Shown here piece by piece: positions 36,793 to 46,456 of a stretch of DNA of 64,000 nucleotides (the stretch's first letter is position 1; every line of letters begins with the position of its first letter). The notes below the pieces were generated by a model, which worked only from the letters and a program-made list of their open reading frames with translations, made no database searches and was not told the DNA's origin. Origin of the DNA: Arenibacter sp040216555 (GTDB lineage: Bacteria; Bacteroidota; Bacteroidia; Flavobacteriales; Flavobacteriaceae); assembly GCA_040216555.1 (NCBI GenBank), contig JAVJOW010000014.1, forward strand, positions 266,942-330,941, given 5' to 3'. The position numbers and the translations under genes were made by a program.

Positions 36793-37219
36793 GCTATAAA
36801 ATAATGTTTTGCGGCTGTTTGAACGAATTCATTCAGGCAGGTTATGTAACTTTGCTTTGGGTGCGGCATAAAAAGTAAAGATTGAGATTCTTTACTTTTT
36901 TGAGTGTCCCGATATGGCTATCGGGAGGTGTGCTGGCGTATTTGGTATTTGTTTTCTCAGGCCCTCGCTGCATCTCGTACAAATTTTTTAAGATTATCAA
37001 TCTTCAAAAATTATGTGGTCTTCTAAAAGTTTCTTCTAAAAAATTAATGGAACACTTTTTATGCTAGCCGACAATAGGAGGGGAGTGTAATATGTGTGGA
37101 ATGTTATTTTTACTATTTTCTCCAAAATATGTTACGGTTTTCCGTAAACGATTACTTGTTAAATTTTGATATATTTGATTTAGACCATTCAACACAAAAC
37201 ATCAATTACCACTAGTTTA
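36793..37219. other. Non-coding stretch after integrase
   Basis: About 430 AT-rich bases with no convincing gene. It contains a palindrome TCCCGATA-TGGC-TATCGGGA at 36907-36926, a REP-like form often seen in Flavobacteriaceae intergenic DNA. The rest shows no further structure that I can support. Confidence 0.45.
36907..36926. repeat. REP-like palindrome
   Basis: TCCCGATA and TATCGGGA form a perfect 8-pair stem with the loop TGGC. It may be a member of a dispersed short palindromic family; only this copy of the exact form was noticed here. Confidence 0.45.
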
Positions 37220-37324
37220 ATGATAGAGCGTATTAAGAACTATTTAAGTCTTATTTCTAAAGAGATTGAAGAACATTTATATGAAGAATTTGAAATTAAT
37301 AGCGATATGGCTATTTCGGAGTGA
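37220..37324 (+). CDS. Possible small protein, 34 residues
   Basis: A short reading frame ATG...TGA encodes an amphipathic, acidic peptide beginning MIERIKNYLSLISKEIEEHL. It is followed three bases later by a hairpin (37327-37354), which is the main argument for it being expressed. I do not recognise the peptide; it could equally be the surviving N-terminus of a gene cut away by rearrangement. Confidence 0.25.
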   Translation: MIERIKNYLSLISKEIEEHLYEEFEINSDMAISE

Positions 37325-37326
37325 TG

Positions 37327-37354
37327 GGTTCTTCCTCAAATTTGGGGAAGAACC
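37327..37354 (+). terminator. Terminator-like hairpin
   Basis: GGTTCTTCC pairs with GGAAGAACC (nine perfect pairs, 10-base loop), followed by GTTTAT. It comes directly after the 34-residue reading frame and before the T-type repeat. Confidence 0.55.
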
Positions 37355-37362
37355 GTTTATCA

Positions 37363-37404
37363 GTGCCACCCATTCCGTTTCAATCTGTGCCACTTAAGGT
37401 AAAA
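37363..37404 (+). repeat. T-module repeat, copy 1
   Basis: The pattern GTGCCACCCATTCC, a short A/T stretch, then TGTGCCACTTAAGG and an A-rich tail. Related copies lie at about 50583, 52631, 59484 and 63813. The tail from CCACTTAAGG through AAAAAAT is identical to the copy at 63813 over about 25 bases. Two internal GTGCCAC units recall the multiple short repeats of IS21-family termini, but no IS21 gene is present. Confidence 0.6.
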
Positions 37405-37457
37405 AAGAAAAAATACTCCAGCTTTTGCTAGGCACATATTAAATGTAAGCTATTACC

Positions 37458-38708
37458 CAGGGCAAACTCACACTTTTATTCCTAATATTTTGGTCATATA
37501 GTTATTGTCATAGGCCGCTTTAAGTCTTTTGCCTTTTAAGCCTTGCTTGGTCTGTTTGTCCTGTCTCAACAGGTTTAAGGCAATTTTGCTCAGTATCGAG
37601 AAGTTTTGGGCGGCATTTCCCGCTCTTTTTCTTGATGCATCTTCCGAGAAGGCGACATCCAATACCCAATGTAATTTATTTTCAATTCCCCAATGTAGGC
37701 GTATCATTTTCTGGAAGGCCTCCGCACTGTTCTCCAAGCTTGAGATATAATATCGGGTAGCCGTTTCTTTGGATCTTGCACTATTTTTAAACTCCCTGAT
37801 GCTTTCAATTTTTATGATGCTCTTTAATTTGGTCCATTTATCCGTGTTTTCTATAAAGTCAAAAGTATTGATGACACTACAGCTACGTGTCTCTATTCTA
37901 CCATGGCCCAGGTCGTCATGGATATGGGTCCCGATAGCTTTGCCAAATCTAAATTCATCTTCGATATCCCGGTGCAACCGCTTTTGATTGTCCTTTACGG
38001 CCAAGATGTAATCGGCCCCTTGCCCAACATTGGTCTTGGCAATATGTTCTTGGCAACCCATGGCATCTATGGTGATTACACAGTCTTTTATGGCAATAAG
38101 CTCCAAGAGTTTTGGGATGGCGGTAATTTCGTTGGACTTCTCGCAGACCTTGACCTGGCCCAAAACCATGTTGTTGTCACTGGCCCAGGCACTTACCATA
38201 TGAAAAGGGGACTTCTTTCCATTGGATCTGGATCCTCTTAGCGTTTTGCCATCAATGGGGATAACCTCGCCATCGGTAAGATCGGCCAATCCCGATACCC
38301 AGCCCATAAAGCAGGATTCGAACTGTTCTGGATCTATTGATGAGAATACACGGTTGAAGGTGTCATCGGAAGGTATGCCATTGGGAAGATCCAGGAACGA
38401 ACGTAAAAAATCCTCTTTTGCCCTGGCGTATGTTTCCATATCTTTCCATGTATCCGCGGCACAGATCACCGAAATTATACCAATAAGAAGGATATCGTCC
38501 AATCTGTGAAGCTTGTTTATATCGCTCCTGGGGTCGTCCATCTTGCTGAAAATGGACTTGAAATTGTGGATTGTTTTCAACAACAATCAATTATCAGTAC
38601 AATATACAAATAATCGACCTAAAAAACAACACTTATTTACTTGAATTACATCTATTTGGATGAAATTTTATTGAAGATGTATTTATTGGAAAGTGTGAGT
38701 TTGCCCTG
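37458..38708 (-). mobile_element. ISAs1-family insertion sequence, complete
   Basis: A 1251-bp element bounded by perfect 18-bp inverted repeats: CAGGGCAAACTCACACTT at 37458-37475 and its complement at 38691-38708. The flanking bases AGCTATTACC are duplicated at 37448-37457 and 38709-38718, a 10-bp target-site duplication in the size range known for ISAs1. One transposase gene fills the element on the minus strand. Intact ends, intact gene and clean duplication indicate a recent insertion. Confidence 0.93.
37468..38586 (-). CDS. ISAs1-family DDE transposase
   Basis: A 372-residue transposase. The N-terminal conserved segment is FKSIFSKMDDPRSDINKLHRLDDILLIGIISVICAADTW. DDE acids appear in IPIDGKTLRGS, VITIDAMGCQ and HWGIENKLHWVLDVAFSEDASRKR. 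No ATG precedes the conserved N-terminus in frame: a TGA lies just upstream, so initiation must use TTG at 38586 or 38583. An internal ATG at 38541 would remove part of the conserved region. The reading frame is otherwise undamaged and fits between the inverted repeats, so the element is probably active. Confidence 0.93.
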   Translation of the reverse strand: MLLKTIHNFKSIFSKMDDPRSDINKLHRLDDILLIGIISVICAADTWKDMETYARAKEDFLRSFLDLPNGIPSDDTFNRVFSSIDPEQFESCFMGWVSGLADLTDGEVIPIDGKTLRGSRSNGKKSPFHMVSAWASDNNMVLGQVKVCEKSNEITAIPKLLELIAIKDCVITIDAMGCQEHIAKTNVGQGADYILAVKDNQKRLHRDIEDEFRFGKAIGTHIHDDLGHGRIETRSCSVINTFDFIENTDKWTKLKSIIKIESIREFKNSARSKETATRYYISSLENSAEAFQKMIRLHWGIENKLHWVLDVAFSEDASRKRAGNAAQNFSILSKIALNLLRQDKQTKQGLKGKRLKAAYDNNYMTKILGIKV

Positions 38709-38856
38709 AGCTATTACCTAAGTTTTTTTTTCTTTTATAGTTAATATTTTATTACAAAAAAGTAAGAAATAGTGTATATTAAATAAATAATCTACTAATT
38801 TTATTAATGTGTATATACATAAGTAATTTTTATTAATCTTTTAAAAATTTTTAATT

Positions 38857-39078
38857 ATGAAAACAAAAAATTATTTAAAATTATTAGGTGGTTTATTAGT
38901 AGCTGTTGTGATGGCGGTTAATTATGTTAACATTAATAGTAGTTCGGCAAATTCTTTTTCTGTTATAGAGGTTAAAGATGCCAAGGCATCTGGCTTTTGT
39001 GTTTACAGTGATTGGGATACATGTATTGAAGAGGGTGGTGGTGAATGGTATACACTTTATGATTTTGAAGAAATATAA
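38857..39078 (+). CDS. NVEALA-like small exported peptide precursor
   Basis: A 73-residue protein. Basic start MKTKNYLK, a hydrophobic core (9-26), then a Ser/Asn-rich spacer and a segment VIEVKDAKASG at the position where NVEALA-family peptides carry their name motif. The C-terminal 27 residues form an acidic, Trp/Tyr-containing tail with two Cys (FCVYSDWDTC) that could make one disulfide. NVEALA peptides in Bacteroidota are found beside BF3164-like propeller proteins, as here (40352-41557). The preceding 140 bp are extremely AT-rich. Function unknown. I judge it the likely cargo of the downstream cluster containing its own signal peptidase. Match to the family is by leader layout, not by an exact motif. 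Confidence 0.6.
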   Translation: MKTKNYLKLLGGLLVAVVMAVNYVNINSSSANSFSVIEVKDAKASGFCVYSDWDTCIEEGGGEWYTLYDFEEI

Positions 39079-39388
39079 AAGTCTCATGGATTATTCATTG
39101 TTTTACTTTGTACTATCATATTTGTTGTCAAGTTAAGGGGGTTCTGCTAAATTTTATTGATTTATCTCAGATGAATAGACTGTAGTTCAAAGTGTATCCA
39201 AGTATGATTTGCTTTAACGTTTTGGAGATATGTTATTTTGCCTCTTGGATTTATTATATCATAGAAGGGGAATTTGGCTTAGATTCAATTGCTATTGAAA
39301 GTTTTTGATGGGAGTTTTCCTTCGGGGGTATCCCCGAAGGAAAAATTCCCCAAAAAAGTCAAATAGTTGTGTTAAGAGCTACAAACAA
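39079..39388. other. Intergenic region between peptide gene and IS30 remnant
   Basis: About 310 AT-rich bases with no coding frame I can support. The only structure is the strong hairpin at 39315-39344. Confidence 0.5.
39315..39344. terminator. Strong bidirectional terminator hairpin
   Basis: TTTTCCTTCGGGG and CCCCGAAGGAAAA are perfect complements (13 pairs) with loop GTAT. It probably ends the peptide transcript. It lies 45 bp before the remnant IS30 reading frame and may mark the old insertion boundary. Confidence 0.7.
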
Positions 39389-40340
39389 ATGACCTTGGAA
39401 CAAAGGTCTGTTGTTGAGTGGAAGTTGAAAAACGGCCTTAAGAAGATAGATATATTCATAAAGCATCCATTGCCGAGTCGTCCCTTTCCCAAGAGCAGGA
39501 AAGGAACTAGGGAAGACGGGGCGTTAACAATACCAAAGATACCGAAATAATTGTAGACGAGCGAATGAGGGAAGGACATGTGAAAAAGCGTTTTACGCCC
39601 AAGATGTAGCTTTATGAATGGGACAAGCTCTGGAATTACTAATGGTCCCTCTAAGTGATAACAAGTAGTGCACGTCTGAGGGATATAGATATGGTCTGTC
39701 GTGAGCGCATCTAAATAAGGATATGGGAGGACAAGGCTATTGGAGGTAAACTTTACAAGAGTTTGAGGAATTCTTACGTAAAATATAAACGATACTGAGA
39801 AAAGACAATAGTGGGCATACTGGGAAGGGTCGCCATAGATAAGTTCCTCTCGATTGTGGAAAACAAGAAAACTGTCGGGAACTTCAAGGAAGACCTTATC
39901 ATCGAAAAGGGGCATAAGGGTGCATTTTGGACAGGTGCTCCAGCTTACTGTTAGTCGAAAATGTCGGTGGAAATGCAATCGATAAGTTCTTCAAGATCAC
40001 AGTAAATGCACAAGAACTTTATAAGGAATGAATCCATATTAATCCAATGACAAAGGTAAGGAGATCTCTGGGCATATGAAAATCGCCAAGAAATCGGTTG
40101 TAATGTATTTTTCATATATCCATAAGTATCTTGGGAACGGGCATCAATGAGTATACCAACAAATTATTGAGAAAGTATTTTTCCAAGGATTCACCTTTGG
40201 GCAACGTGCAAAACAACCAAATTGGTCATGTAGTTAAATTACTTGATGACAGATCAAGGAAAAAATTGGATACGGAACACCCTAAAAAGTATTTTTTGGA
40301 TGTATTCACAAAAAATCAAAACATACATATGCTAGTATAA
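39389..40340 (+). pseudogene. Decayed IS30-family transposase
   Basis: Broken fragments in shifting frames align in order with IS30 transposases: the N-terminus MTLEQRSVVEWKLKNGLKKIDIF; the middle AIGGKLYKSLRNSYVKYKRY, GRVAIDKFLSIVENKKTVGNFKEDLIIEKGHKGA (equivalent to the GDFEIDTVIGKNHKGA catalytic block); and the end GTGINEYTNKLLRKYFSKDSPLGNV followed by RSRKKLDTEHPKKYFLDVF (equivalent to ENTNGLIRQYFPK and RPRKTLGFKTPNEVF). Several stops and frameshifts make it inactive. It separates the small peptide gene from the downstream cluster. Confidence 0.85.
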
Positions 40341-40351
40341 TCGACCTTGTG

Positions 40352-41557
40352 ATGATTAATTATTTTAAGTTGCGCTTTGTTTTTATGATACGTATTTTAC
40401 GAACATGTTATAGGAATATTTATAAAGGATTTTATAAGATACATCCGCCTCTACATATATACTGTTTAAAAATACTAGCAACGTGTGTTCTGTTGGGTTG
40501 TGCTAACAACTACAATAATCCGTTAAACGATTTTTCTAAAGATAATGAGATTGTACTGGTAGGTGAGGAAATCCGATTTCAAAGCGACACAATACTATTT
40601 CGGCCCCGTAAATTCGAAGTTTATGACACCTTGGCCATTTTTAATGATAATACAGGTGAGGCGGGTTTTAGTATTGTCAATTTAAAAGATGGCCGTTTAG
40701 TAGAGAAGTTTGGTTTTGCGGGCAATGGAGAATCCGAAATGAATATTAATGCAGTTTCAATGGAAAATGGTGTCGCAAACAATGATTCAGTTTTTAGTAT
40801 TACCCAGGTAAACTCTCCGCATAAAATCTTTCGCTATAATTGGGACAGTTTATTAAATAAATCTGAATACAGGCCGAAACCTATTTTTTATTCAACAAAA
40901 ATTACTTTTTCGAATACTTATTTCTTGAACGATTCAATTCTATTCGGTAAGTTTTTAACTTCAAATATGGATAACAAAACCTTTGGCGTTTTGAACCTCT
41001 ATACAAACAAATTAACAACGGGTATTGAAGTACCCGGAAATGAAAATAATAAAACCCAAAGCGAAAAGGATTCTTTGTACTTCAAATATTTAAATATGAG
41101 AATGGATAATAGAGTAGCCTATAGACCAGGAAGCTTCCATGAATTTGCTTGTTTTTCTGGTAAAGGAGCAGTAATTCAAATAATATCGGTTGACAAAAAT
41201 TATCGTTTAAAGAAAAAATATCAAAAAGTATACTATCTGCCTACTTTTAATCTTCTTGTAGGACCAAATTCAAAGAAAATTGTTGCAGGGAAGGACAGTA
41301 AAAAAGGCTTTCGCAATATTGCGGTTAGTGATAAAAATATCTTCGCCCTTTACAGTGGCCCTTTGTTGAACGACAGTGATGAAAACTTCAATATATCCGA
41401 TATTGTCTTGGTTTATGATTGGGAAGGGAATCCAGTAAATAGAATTAAATTGGACAGAAAAGTGAATACAATAGCTATCGACAGAGAAAATTTCACACAT
41501 TTATATGGAATGATGGACTCTAACAAATTAATTAAATATGTATTATCTGAAAACTAG
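40352..41557 (+). CDS. BF3164-like beta-propeller lipoprotein
   Basis: A 401-residue protein with a long basic N-terminus followed by a lipoprotein signal ending in CVLLGC. The body is rich in short beta-strand repeats (LAIFNDNTGEAGFSIVNLKDGRLVEKFGFAGNGESEMN; IVLVYDWEGNPVNRIKLDRKVNTIAI), as expected for a TolB-like six-bladed propeller of the BF3164 family. The start could be ATG 40352 or 40385; either leaves an unusually long region before the lipobox. In Bacteroidota these proteins co-occur with NVEALA peptides. Likely periplasmic or outer-membrane anchored; molecular function unknown. It opens a run of five to six co-directional genes. Confidence 0.75.
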   Translation: MINYFKLRFVFMIRILRTCYRNIYKGFYKIHPPLHIYCLKILATCVLLGCANNYNNPLNDFSKDNEIVLVGEEIRFQSDTILFRPRKFEVYDTLAIFNDNTGEAGFSIVNLKDGRLVEKFGFAGNGESEMNINAVSMENGVANNDSVFSITQVNSPHKIFRYNWDSLLNKSEYRPKPIFYSTKITFSNTYFLNDSILFGKFLTSNMDNKTFGVLNLYTNKLTTGIEVPGNENNKTQSEKDSLYFKYLNMRMDNRVAYRPGSFHEFACFSGKGAVIQIISVDKNYRLKKKYQKVYYLPTFNLLVGPNSKKIVAGKDSKKGFRNIAVSDKNIFALYSGPLLNDSDENFNISDIVLVYDWEGNPVNRIKLDRKVNTIAIDRENFTHLYGMMDSNKLIKYVLSEN

Positions 41558-41591
41558 TCAGTAAAAGTTAGTGACTTAATTATTTTAGAAA

Positions 41592-42032
41592 ATGGAAAAT
41601 GAATACAAAATATTGCTATGGACAATATTACTTTTTATTGGATTGACTGGATGTAATCAAAAACACAAAGACAAGAATAATGAATATAATTTGGAATTTA
41701 AGAATGTGCAAAACGATAGTGTTAAGATTGAGTTTATTACAAATACTACTATCAATATAGGTTCCGTTAAGATAGGCGATACAATTAAAAGGGTTTTTAA
41801 ATATAAGAATGTAGGGCAACACCCATTTTTAATTTATAACGCAGAGGCTACTTGTGGCTGTACGGTAGCTTATTTTAATGATAGCCCTTTACCTGTTGGA
41901 AAGACTGATTCGATAATTGGCATCTTTGTAAGTGATGAACACATGAAAGGTTTTGTAAACAAAGTAGTGACTGTTAACAGTAATTCACCATTATCCCCAT
42001 TTTTATTGACATTTTATGGTAGGGTGGAATGA
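41592..42032 (+). CDS. DUF1573 lipoprotein
   Basis: A 146-residue lipoprotein (signal ending GLTGC). DUF1573 immunoglobulin-like domain at about 50-145: TINIGSVKIGDTIKRVFKYKNVGQHPFLIYNAEATCGCTVAYF, ending SPFLLTFYGRVE. The family resembles ASPM/Hydin-type Ig domains and has no known enzymatic role. It starts 34 bp after the propeller gene. DUF1573 proteins frequently neighbour BF3164-like and NVEALA genes in Bacteroidota, supporting the idea of one functional cluster. Confidence 0.88.
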   Translation: MENEYKILLWTILLFIGLTGCNQKHKDKNNEYNLEFKNVQNDSVKIEFITNTTINIGSVKIGDTIKRVFKYKNVGQHPFLIYNAEATCGCTVAYFNDSPLPVGKTDSIIGIFVSDEHMKGFVNKVVTVNSNSPLSPFLLTFYGRVE

Positions 42033-42131
42033 AACTTTGGCTCTTTACAGTACTATAGAACCAATGATTGTTGGCTTGTTACATTTATTAAGCATAAGGG
42101 CTATTCCACTTCATATTCTATTTTGTTTCCA

Positions 42132-44339
42132 ATGAGTAAAAGATTATTTGTTCTTTTGGTAAATCTACAAATATTGGTATTTTTTCTTCTCCTATTCTAT
42201 AATTGTGTGGATTTAAGAAGATATCCATATCCGAAAGGTGTGCTTTCCTCTTTAGAAAAAGCGGGGGAAAATAAAATGGAATTGATTAAAGTGCTAGATC
42301 ATTATAAAAAGTATCCACAAGACAGTTTAAAATATAGGGCGGCCTGTTTTCTTATATCTAATATGAAGGGTCATTTTTCATCAAAAAGGATTGAGTCCTA
42401 CCCAGATTTAGTAAAAGAATCATTTAAAAAAATTGACTCGCTTACCAAAGTAATCTTCTTTCATGAGGCAGATACTTCACTTTTCCGGTTTGCAGATTAT
42501 CTTCATAATATTCTAGACACAAAGGATTTCGCTCCGACAAAGGGCTTTGTAGATTCCCTGATAAAAAGAACTTACCCTGATACTGTTGACGTAAAATTCC
42601 ATAGAAAAAAAGTTGTACATTTTGAGCACTTTGTAGATAGTATTGGCAAGGAATTGCTATTCAATATCCAAACGGAAAATCAAACCAACGGAATTTATCC
42701 CGATTTGAAAAATATCTCCTGCAACTGGTTGATTGACCATATTGATAATGCGTTTTCCTGTTGGAAGAAGTCCCCTTTTGCAAGGGATTTGAGTTATAAC
42801 GAGTTCAAGAACACCTTGTTGACATATAGGAGCATGAATGAATCTGTGGATACATATTCCAGTTATATTAATAATTATTTTTACGGTATTGTTCATTCTA
42901 ATGATTCTTTAAACCTTGCTAATACCGTGAGACGCTTAAATTTTGCCACCTATTGTCTCGATGTTTTCGAGGACAATGGCCATAAAATCGGAAATTTAGG
43001 GTTTTACGATATTTTACAGTTTTATAAGTTCGATTGCGACCGACATTCCGAATGGACAGTAAGGGTATTAAACGCATGTGGCGTTCCCGCTTATTTGGAC
43101 TATACTTCGGGTTACTTTAACAGGGACAAAATACATTATGGGGTATCGGTACGGGATACTTCAGGAATTTATCACCATTATTCCCCTAAATGGCAACAGT
43201 TAGGTGATTACAGGCATCAAAACGAATTATCCAAAATGTACAGAAATATGTATGTCAAACAGAGGTGCCCAAGAACATTGGCCAGCATTAATGAATACGT
43301 CCCGAATACATTCAAAAACCCATATATGAAGGATGTAACCGAGGAATACCACAAGGTTACCACCTTTTCAGTTCCCTACAAGTTTAAGAAGGATAGTACC
43401 AATAGAAAATTGGGCTATTTGGCGATATTTAGCCCTAGAGGCTGGAAGCCCATTGCCTGGGGAGAGATTGATTATGACCGTAAAAAAATCAATTTTGAAA
43501 AAGTTCCTGTAAATGCAACTTATATTGTTGGTATCTATGATTCCAATGGGTTCATTCCAATCTCCAACCCATTACATATCGATTTCGACAGAAAGGTTAT
43601 GGAAATAGCTCCCAACAACAATCCGATTACCTTACGACTTACTCGTAAATTTCCCTTGAAATACCATTTAATTGAGTTCATGAAGGATATGATTGGCTCC
43701 AAAATACAAGGGGCCAACAGCGCGGATTTTTCGGATGCAATAGACCTCTATTCCATTGGCTCATCAGACATTTTGGATTTTTCAGTGAAAGCCTTACCTA
43801 TTTCGACAAAAAAGAAATTTAGGTATGTGAGGTGTATTAGTAATGGTAAACCGCTTAATATTGCAACTTTTGAGGTGTTCTCTTCAGTAAATCAAAACAT
43901 GAATATTGTCAAAGGGTCGGAACCTTCTATCTTGTCTGAGGAAAAATTAAGAAACGTGGATGTTGGTCTTTATACAAAATTGAATGGTAACCTTTTACCT
44001 TCAAGCCAAGATGTAGAGCGGGCCTTGGATGGCAACCTAGAAACATACGTTACAACTTTTTCCATAGGTATCGATTTTGGAAGCCCTCAGCACATTTCAC
44101 AAGTAAGGTTTGCCCCCAGAAATGCCAACAATGGAATAGTGATTGGGGATAATTACGAGCTTTTATATTACGATAAGAGATGGAAAAGTGGAGGCTCCAA
44201 AATTGCAGAGTATAACTTTTTAAAATTTGAGAATGTACCCGAGAATACGATATACTGGTTAAGAAACAAGGACCACGGTAAGGAAGAATTACCCTTTGTT
44301 TATAGGGACGGTAAGCAAATATTCGTAAACGAACGTTAG
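42132..44339 (+). CDS. Transglutaminase-like lipoprotein with discoidin-like C-terminus
   Basis: A 735-residue protein. The hydrophobic N-terminus (about 5-25) ends in LLFYNC, a plausible lipobox. A transglutaminase/protease-like core lies near residue 300, with catalytic Cys in FDCDRHSEWTVRVLNACGVPAYLDYTSGYF and His in KIHYGVSVRD. Two Ig-like segments follow. The last 150 residues resemble a discoidin domain (ALDGNLETYVTTFSIGIDFGSPQHISQVRFAPR). I use the ATG at 42132 rather than a TTG at 42123. Periplasmic transglutaminase folds can act as peptidases or cross-linkers; here a role in processing or anchoring the cluster's peptide is conceivable but unproven. Confidence 0.75.
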   Translation: MSKRLFVLLVNLQILVFFLLLFYNCVDLRRYPYPKGVLSSLEKAGENKMELIKVLDHYKKYPQDSLKYRAACFLISNMKGHFSSKRIESYPDLVKESFKKIDSLTKVIFFHEADTSLFRFADYLHNILDTKDFAPTKGFVDSLIKRTYPDTVDVKFHRKKVVHFEHFVDSIGKELLFNIQTENQTNGIYPDLKNISCNWLIDHIDNAFSCWKKSPFARDLSYNEFKNTLLTYRSMNESVDTYSSYINNYFYGIVHSNDSLNLANTVRRLNFATYCLDVFEDNGHKIGNLGFYDILQFYKFDCDRHSEWTVRVLNACGVPAYLDYTSGYFNRDKIHYGVSVRDTSGIYHHYSPKWQQLGDYRHQNELSKMYRNMYVKQRCPRTLASINEYVPNTFKNPYMKDVTEEYHKVTTFSVPYKFKKDSTNRKLGYLAIFSPRGWKPIAWGEIDYDRKKINFEKVPVNATYIVGIYDSNGFIPISNPLHIDFDRKVMEIAPNNNPITLRLTRKFPLKYHLIEFMKDMIGSKIQGANSADFSDAIDLYSIGSSDILDFSVKALPISTKKKFRYVRCISNGKPLNIATFEVFSSVNQNMNIVKGSEPSILSEEKLRNVDVGLYTKLNGNLLPSSQDVERALDGNLETYVTTFSIGIDFGSPQHISQVRFAPRNANNGIVIGDNYELLYYDKRWKSGGSKIAEYNFLKFENVPENTIYWLRNKDHGKEELPFVYRDGKQIFVNER

Positions 44340-44497
44340 TTTAACAGGTTTCGGAGTTTGTGAATATTTTTTTCATTTTACATGGACTATATGGAGATGT
44401 GGATAATTTCCGATTATTGTAATACTCACTTTCTATAAAATTTGAAAAAGCCTTAGCCCCTTGAATCCTGAAAGTTATTTTGCAAAAGGACATTGAA

Positions 44498-46384
44498 ATG
44501 ACACTTAAGATAGATTGTACCAAAATTAGAATATTAAGATTAGAACATAGTATTAACTTATTGATAGTGCTGTTGTTATTCTCTCTATACGTATTTTTGC
44601 CATCGATTGATTTCTTGCCATTTCGACGCTCCCCAGTGACCGGAAAATTTATTATATTCTTACTCGCAACCCTATTAATCGTCTGCTTATTTTTGGGAAA
44701 GCTGAAAGTTTCTGATGAATCCTTTTCTATTGGCCGGATAGATATTTCAATTCTTCTACTCGTGGTTTATATAACGTTCAATAGATATTTTTTTCAACCC
44801 ACTTACGGTTTTTCAATAAGGTTCTACGAATTGCTGGGGTTGCTGGCATTGTATTTTGTGATAAAATCGCTTACACCTAAACATCATTCTTGGCTACTTA
44901 TTGCGGCCATTATCGGTGCCAATATCCAAATCATTATAGGATGGTTACAATTATACGGCTTGATAGAATCTAACAGTTCGGTTTTAAAGGTAACAGGTGG
45001 TTTTTTTAACAGTGGCCCCTACAGTGGTTACTTGGTAGCCGTTTTTCCAATTGGCCTACAGTTCTTAAAGAATGGTAATTTCCTAATTGAAGATGGGAAA
45101 AAATATATTAATATACGAAAAGCAATCGTTCACTTTGCTGTTGTTTTAAACATTATTGGGTGTGTGACAATAATTCCTGCATTAAGATCGAGAGCCGCCT
45201 TTATTGTTATTTTCTTTACTGTAGGATATATCTATCGCAAGAATATTCAGTCCTTTTTTGAAAAAAACACAAAGAAAAGGGTTGTAAAGGTTTTGTTGGT
45301 TTTGGGGGCAATATGTTGCATGATTACTTCCATTATTTTTATATATAATTTTAAAAAAGGGTCAACTGAAGGGAGGTTGTTGATATTGAAAACTACTGTG
45401 GAAATGTTGAAAGATAGGCCTGTTATGGGTTTTGGCTATGACAGGTTCCATAGTAACTATATGCTTTATCAGTCAGAATATTTTGAAAAACACAATAACA
45501 TAAAAATGGCGCTAAGGGCAGGGAATACAGCTTATGCCTTTAACGAACCATTACAGTTTTCCGTAGAAAATGGAATATTAGGATTGTCAATTTTGTTGCT
45601 AGTGCTATATTTTTTAATTATTAGAAGAGGGACTTTAAAAGAAAATGAACCATTGTACGAGATGGCAATGGCCGGAATTTTGTCGATAATTATCTTCTCA
45701 CTATTCTCGTATCCTTCTAAAATTCTGCCTATTAAATTGGTGTTAATCCTTTACGTGGCAATTTTATCTGCAAACCAGGCTAGTTCCTTTTGCAACCGTT
45801 TTAAACCCCAAAATAAATCAAAATCAAGATCATTTTACATACTATTGATTAGTCTATCTATCTCTTGCTTACTGTTTTATAAGACACTGAAACTAGCAAA
45901 AGCTTATTATGTTTGGAATAATTCCCACGAAAATTATTTGGATAAAGATTTTAATTTGGCAGTTAAGGGTTACAGGTTAATATACCCGTTTTTTGATACC
46001 GACGGGAAGTTCCTTACCGACTATGGTCTGGCTTTATATAGTGCAAAGGATACATATGCTGCCATTAATATATTGAGCAAAGCCAAGAATTATTCTAATA
46101 ATTCCGTAATAGAAAATGTGTTGGGGAATTGCTATAAGGAAATAGAAGATTACAAAAATGCTGAAATATGTTATCAACGTTCCATTAATATGGTTCCAGG
46201 AAGTTTTAGGAGCCATTACTTATTGCTTAAAATGTATTCCGACAACAATCAAATGGAAAATGCTGTGAATGTTGCTAATAGAATATTGAATTTAAAGGTT
46301 ACAGTTCCTTCCGAGACAACGTTTGAAATAATAAATGGAGCAAAAAATTTTCTAAAACTTCAAGGTGTGAACTATGTTGATTGA
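44498..46384 (+). CDS. O-antigen ligase-like membrane protein with TPR domain
   Basis: A 628-residue protein with about 12 transmembrane helices. The Wzy/WaaL-type periplasmic region is ALRSRAAFIVIFFTVG, then GSTEGRLLILKTTVEMLKDRPVMGFGYDRFHSNYMLYQ, and FNEPLQFSVENGILGLSILLLVL. A C-terminal helical TPR-like stretch (about 490-610) contains LGNCYKEIEDYKNAEICYQRSINMVPG. This family includes O-antigen ligases, polymerases and PglL-type protein O-glycosyltransferases. No polysaccharide synthesis genes are nearby, which favours a protein-modifying role. I use the ATG at 44498 rather than TTG 44480. Confidence 0.82.
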   Translation: MTLKIDCTKIRILRLEHSINLLIVLLLFSLYVFLPSIDFLPFRRSPVTGKFIIFLLATLLIVCLFLGKLKVSDESFSIGRIDISILLLVVYITFNRYFFQPTYGFSIRFYELLGLLALYFVIKSLTPKHHSWLLIAAIIGANIQIIIGWLQLYGLIESNSSVLKVTGGFFNSGPYSGYLVAVFPIGLQFLKNGNFLIEDGKKYINIRKAIVHFAVVLNIIGCVTIIPALRSRAAFIVIFFTVGYIYRKNIQSFFEKNTKKRVVKVLLVLGAICCMITSIIFIYNFKKGSTEGRLLILKTTVEMLKDRPVMGFGYDRFHSNYMLYQSEYFEKHNNIKMALRAGNTAYAFNEPLQFSVENGILGLSILLLVLYFLIIRRGTLKENEPLYEMAMAGILSIIIFSLFSYPSKILPIKLVLILYVAILSANQASSFCNRFKPQNKSKSRSFYILLISLSISCLLFYKTLKLAKAYYVWNNSHENYLDKDFNLAVKGYRLIYPFFDTDGKFLTDYGLALYSAKDTYAAINILSKAKNYSNNSVIENVLGNCYKEIEDYKNAEICYQRSINMVPGSFRSHYLLLKMYSDNNQMENAVNVANRILNLKVTVPSETTFEIINGAKNFLKLQGVNYVD

Positions 46385-46456
46385 TTCGACAATACCTGTT
46401 GTTTATGGTTGCGGCAGGCACAATCAATTAAAAATGAAATCATTATAACTGTAATT

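Noticed and set aside
36882..37067. A 61-codon rightward frame after the integrase
   Set aside because: It runs through the REP-like palindrome, has no recognisable composition, and no homology pattern was apparent.
39379..39978. A 199-codon leftward frame opposite the IS30 remnant
   Set aside because: It is the antisense shadow of the decayed transposase, with no signal or family pattern.
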